Assembly: GCA_025965495.1 (NCBI GenBank)
Contig: JAOPWW010000516.1
Span: 1-6,485 of the forward strand
Origin: Frankiales bacterium
Lineage (GTDB): Bacteria > Actinomycetota > Actinomycetes > Mycobacteriales > SCTD01
Direction of reading: 5' to 3'
Length of the DNA: 6,485 nt
This document shows, one piece after another, positions 4,847-6,485 of this stretch; position 1 is the stretch's first letter; each line of letters starts with the position of its first letter. The translations under genes and the position numbers were made by a program. The notes beneath the pieces were generated by a model. It was not told the DNA's origin and ran no database searches. It worked only from the letters and a program-made list of their open reading frames with translations.

Positions 4847-5707
4847 CTACGGCCGCACCAGGGACCAGGCGCCCGGCTCCACCGTCCAGCCCCGGCTGCG
4901 GGCCTCGCCCCCGAGCTCCCCGTCGGCGTCCACCCCGACCGGCTCGCCGGCGACGGTGACCCTCCGGCCGCGGGCCCAGCGCACGTCGCGGTCGCGCAGG
5001 TGCGTCCCCGCCGTCAGGGCCGCGCCGAAGCGGACCCGCGCGAACGGGCCGGTGGCGTAGGAGACCAGGACGTCGAGCAGGCCGTCGTCGGGGGAGGCGG
5101 TCGGCATGAGGGGGGCGCCGCCGCCGACGGCCCGGCCGTTGCCGACGGCGACCATCAGGGCGCGCCGGTGCCCGTCGGCCACGACCTGCCCGTCGACCAC
5201 GACCTGCAGCCGCCAGCCGGCGCTCCGCACGCCCGCGGCGACGGCGCCGACCGGGTAGGCGAGCGGACCCAGCCGCGGCTTCCACCGGCCCGCCGCCTCG
5301 GCGGCCGCCGCTCCGACGCCGAGGTGGACGGCGTTGACGACGACGTCGCCCCCGTCCTCGACGAGCAGGTCCAGCGGCCGCGGGCCGAACGCGGTCACGA
5401 CGTGGGCCGCCTCGGCGGGGTCCAGCGGGAGGCCGAGCGCTCGGGCGAGGTCGTTGCCGGTGCCGAGCGGGACGAGGGCCAGCGGCAGGTCCAGGCGGCC
5501 GAGGGCGCGCAGCCGGGCGACCGCCAGGTGCAGCGTGCCGTCCCCTCCGGCCAGGACCACCTGCCGGCCGTCCGCCCCCAGCAGAGCGGCGTCGAGCTCG
5601 GCCGGGGTGGCGGTCGTGACCCGCTCGGTGTGGGCCTCGGCGGACAGCACCCGGCGGGCGGCCTCGACCGCGTCGTCCCCCGTGCTGCCGGCGTGGGCGC
5701 TGGTCAC
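4847..5707 (-). CDS. Diacylglycerol kinase family lipid kinase
   Basis: Soluble kinase of the DagK/YegS/sphingosine kinase superfamily, expected to phosphorylate diacylglycerol or a related lipid with ATP at the membrane face, feeding phosphatidic acid back into phospholipid synthesis. Of 286 residues, the nucleotide-binding GGDGT is at 54-58, PLGTGNDLA at 80-88 and the C-terminal domain signature GGGAPLMPTASPDDGLLDVL follows. A late VDADGEL corresponds to the family's usual DGE. GTG 5707 is the first standard start in the frame. However, the codons just upstream read GFLL, which would complete the usual first strand (LLVTNPxAGS type), so a CTG start (for example 5713) is possible. It diverges from purA and is followed nine bases later by the coiled-coil gene. 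The exact lipid substrate cannot be told. Confidence 0.9.
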   Translation of the reverse strand: MTSAHAGSTGDDAVEAARRVLSAEAHTERVTTATPAELDAALLGADGRQVVLAGGDGTLHLAVARLRALGRLDLPLALVPLGTGNDLARALGLPLDPAEAAHVVTAFGPRPLDLLVEDGGDVVVNAVHLGVGAAAAEAAGRWKPRLGPLAYPVGAVAAGVRSAGWRLQVVVDGQVVADGHRRALMVAVGNGRAVGGGAPLMPTASPDDGLLDVLVSYATGPFARVRFGAALTAGTHLRDRDVRWARGRRVTVAGEPVGVDADGELGGEARSRGWTVEPGAWSLVRP

Positions 5708-5719
5708 GAGCAGGAAGCC

Positions 5720-5749
5720 TGCAGATGTCCTGACGATGTCCAGTAGCCT
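5720..5749 (+). promoter_or_regulatory. Candidate purA promoter
   Basis: TAGCCT at 5744-5749 fits the TANNNT -10 pattern. The best-placed -35 is the weak TGCAGA at 5720-5725 (three of six matches, 18-base spacer). Transcription would begin near 5756, putting the hairpin at 5761-5785 at the very 5' end of the mRNA. Placement relative to purA is sensible but the -35 is poor. Confidence 0.35.
5724..5741. promoter_or_regulatory. GATGTCC direct repeat with 11-base period
   Basis: GATGTCC occurs at 5724-5730 and again at 5735-5741, exactly one helical turn apart, in the 101-base gap between the divergent lipid kinase and purA genes. It ends just before the proposed purA -10. Head-to-tail half-sites at this spacing suit an OmpR-type response regulator or similar tandem binder, but I do not recognise the motif. 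Confidence 0.35.
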
Positions 5750-5760
5750 CGTCCCGCAAG

Positions 5761-5785
5761 AGCCCCGGGCGTAGCGCCCGGGGTT
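5761..5785 (+). promoter_or_regulatory. Very strong hairpin in the purA leader
   Basis: CCCCGGGCG (5763-5771) pairs perfectly with CGCCCGGGG (5775-5783) around TAG, and A5761-T5785 and G5762-T5784 extend the RNA stem to 11 pairs. Only two T residues follow. It may be an attenuator, an mRNA 5' stabiliser, or a roadblock terminator between the divergent genes. The ribosome site lies 13 bases past it, so it does not cover the site directly. Confidence 0.6.
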
Positions 5786-5797
5786 CGATGGCTGTCT

Positions 5798-5803
5798 GAG
5801 GAG
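5798..5803 (+). promoter_or_regulatory. Shine-Dalgarno of purA
   Basis: GAGGAG lies five bases before the ATG at 5809, a good ribosome site that fixes the start together with the family-typical N-terminus. Confidence 0.75.
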
Positions 5804-5808
5804 CGATC

Positions 5809-6485
<677 letters not shown>

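Noticed and set aside
4214..5746. Plus-strand open frame of 510 codons
   Set aside because: It is antisense to the lipid kinase and coiled-coil genes, with a Arg/Gly/Gln-rich low-complexity product and no domain.

Overview
This window looks like a chromosomal housekeeping segment from a very GC-rich actinobacterium. Three things suggest this: strong G/C bias at third codon positions, GTG starts on five of the genes, and the gene set. That set is a class II fructose-bisphosphate aldolase, an Rpf-type cell-wall hydrolase, a DUF3151 protein and adenylosuccinate synthetase. The same fba / DUF3151 / purA core, all on one strand, is found in other Actinomycetota (in M. tuberculosis, Rv0363c, Rv0360c and Rv0357c). 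I cannot name the genus.

Layout: (1) 3-599, the C-terminal part of fba, cut by the window edge. (2) 600-987, a long non-coding region. It holds a nested inverted repeat that is a candidate fba terminator, a small palindrome, a possible promoter with a GTGAC/GTTAC direct repeat, a GC hairpin, and then a well-matched ydaO-type (cyclic di-AMP) riboswitch ending against the Shine-Dalgarno of the next gene. (3) 988-1809, a secreted Rpf-like hydrolase with a C-terminal peptidoglycan-binding domain. (4) 1806-2477, minus strand, a class I SAM methyltransferase, convergent with rpf. (5) 2495-3933, plus strand, a two-gene ABC transporter of the FetA/FetB (UPF0014) type with a 4-base stop/start overlap, divergent from the methyltransferase across only 17 bases. 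(6) 3948-4361, DUF3151. (7) 4358-5707, minus strand, a lipid kinase of the diacylglycerol kinase family followed by a small helical protein of unknown function, probably one operon. (8) 5708-5808, a divergent control region with an 11-base-period direct repeat and a very strong leader hairpin. (9) 5809 to the end, the N-terminal half of purA.

The best-supported regulatory story is cyclic di-AMP control of a cell-wall remodelling enzyme, known for rpf genes in other actinobacteria. The other genes are not an obvious pathway: they are central metabolism (fba, purA), membrane lipid phosphorylation, a small-molecule or metal exporter and an orphan methyltransferase. Packing is very tight. Both convergent junctions share a single CTAG as overlapping stop codons, each followed at once by a short perfect hairpin. 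I found no mobile element, CRISPR array, tRNA or rRNA, and no clearly new defence or biosynthetic system. The points most worth testing are the riboswitch's expression platform, the control elements in front of rpf and purA, and the unknown coiled-coil protein.
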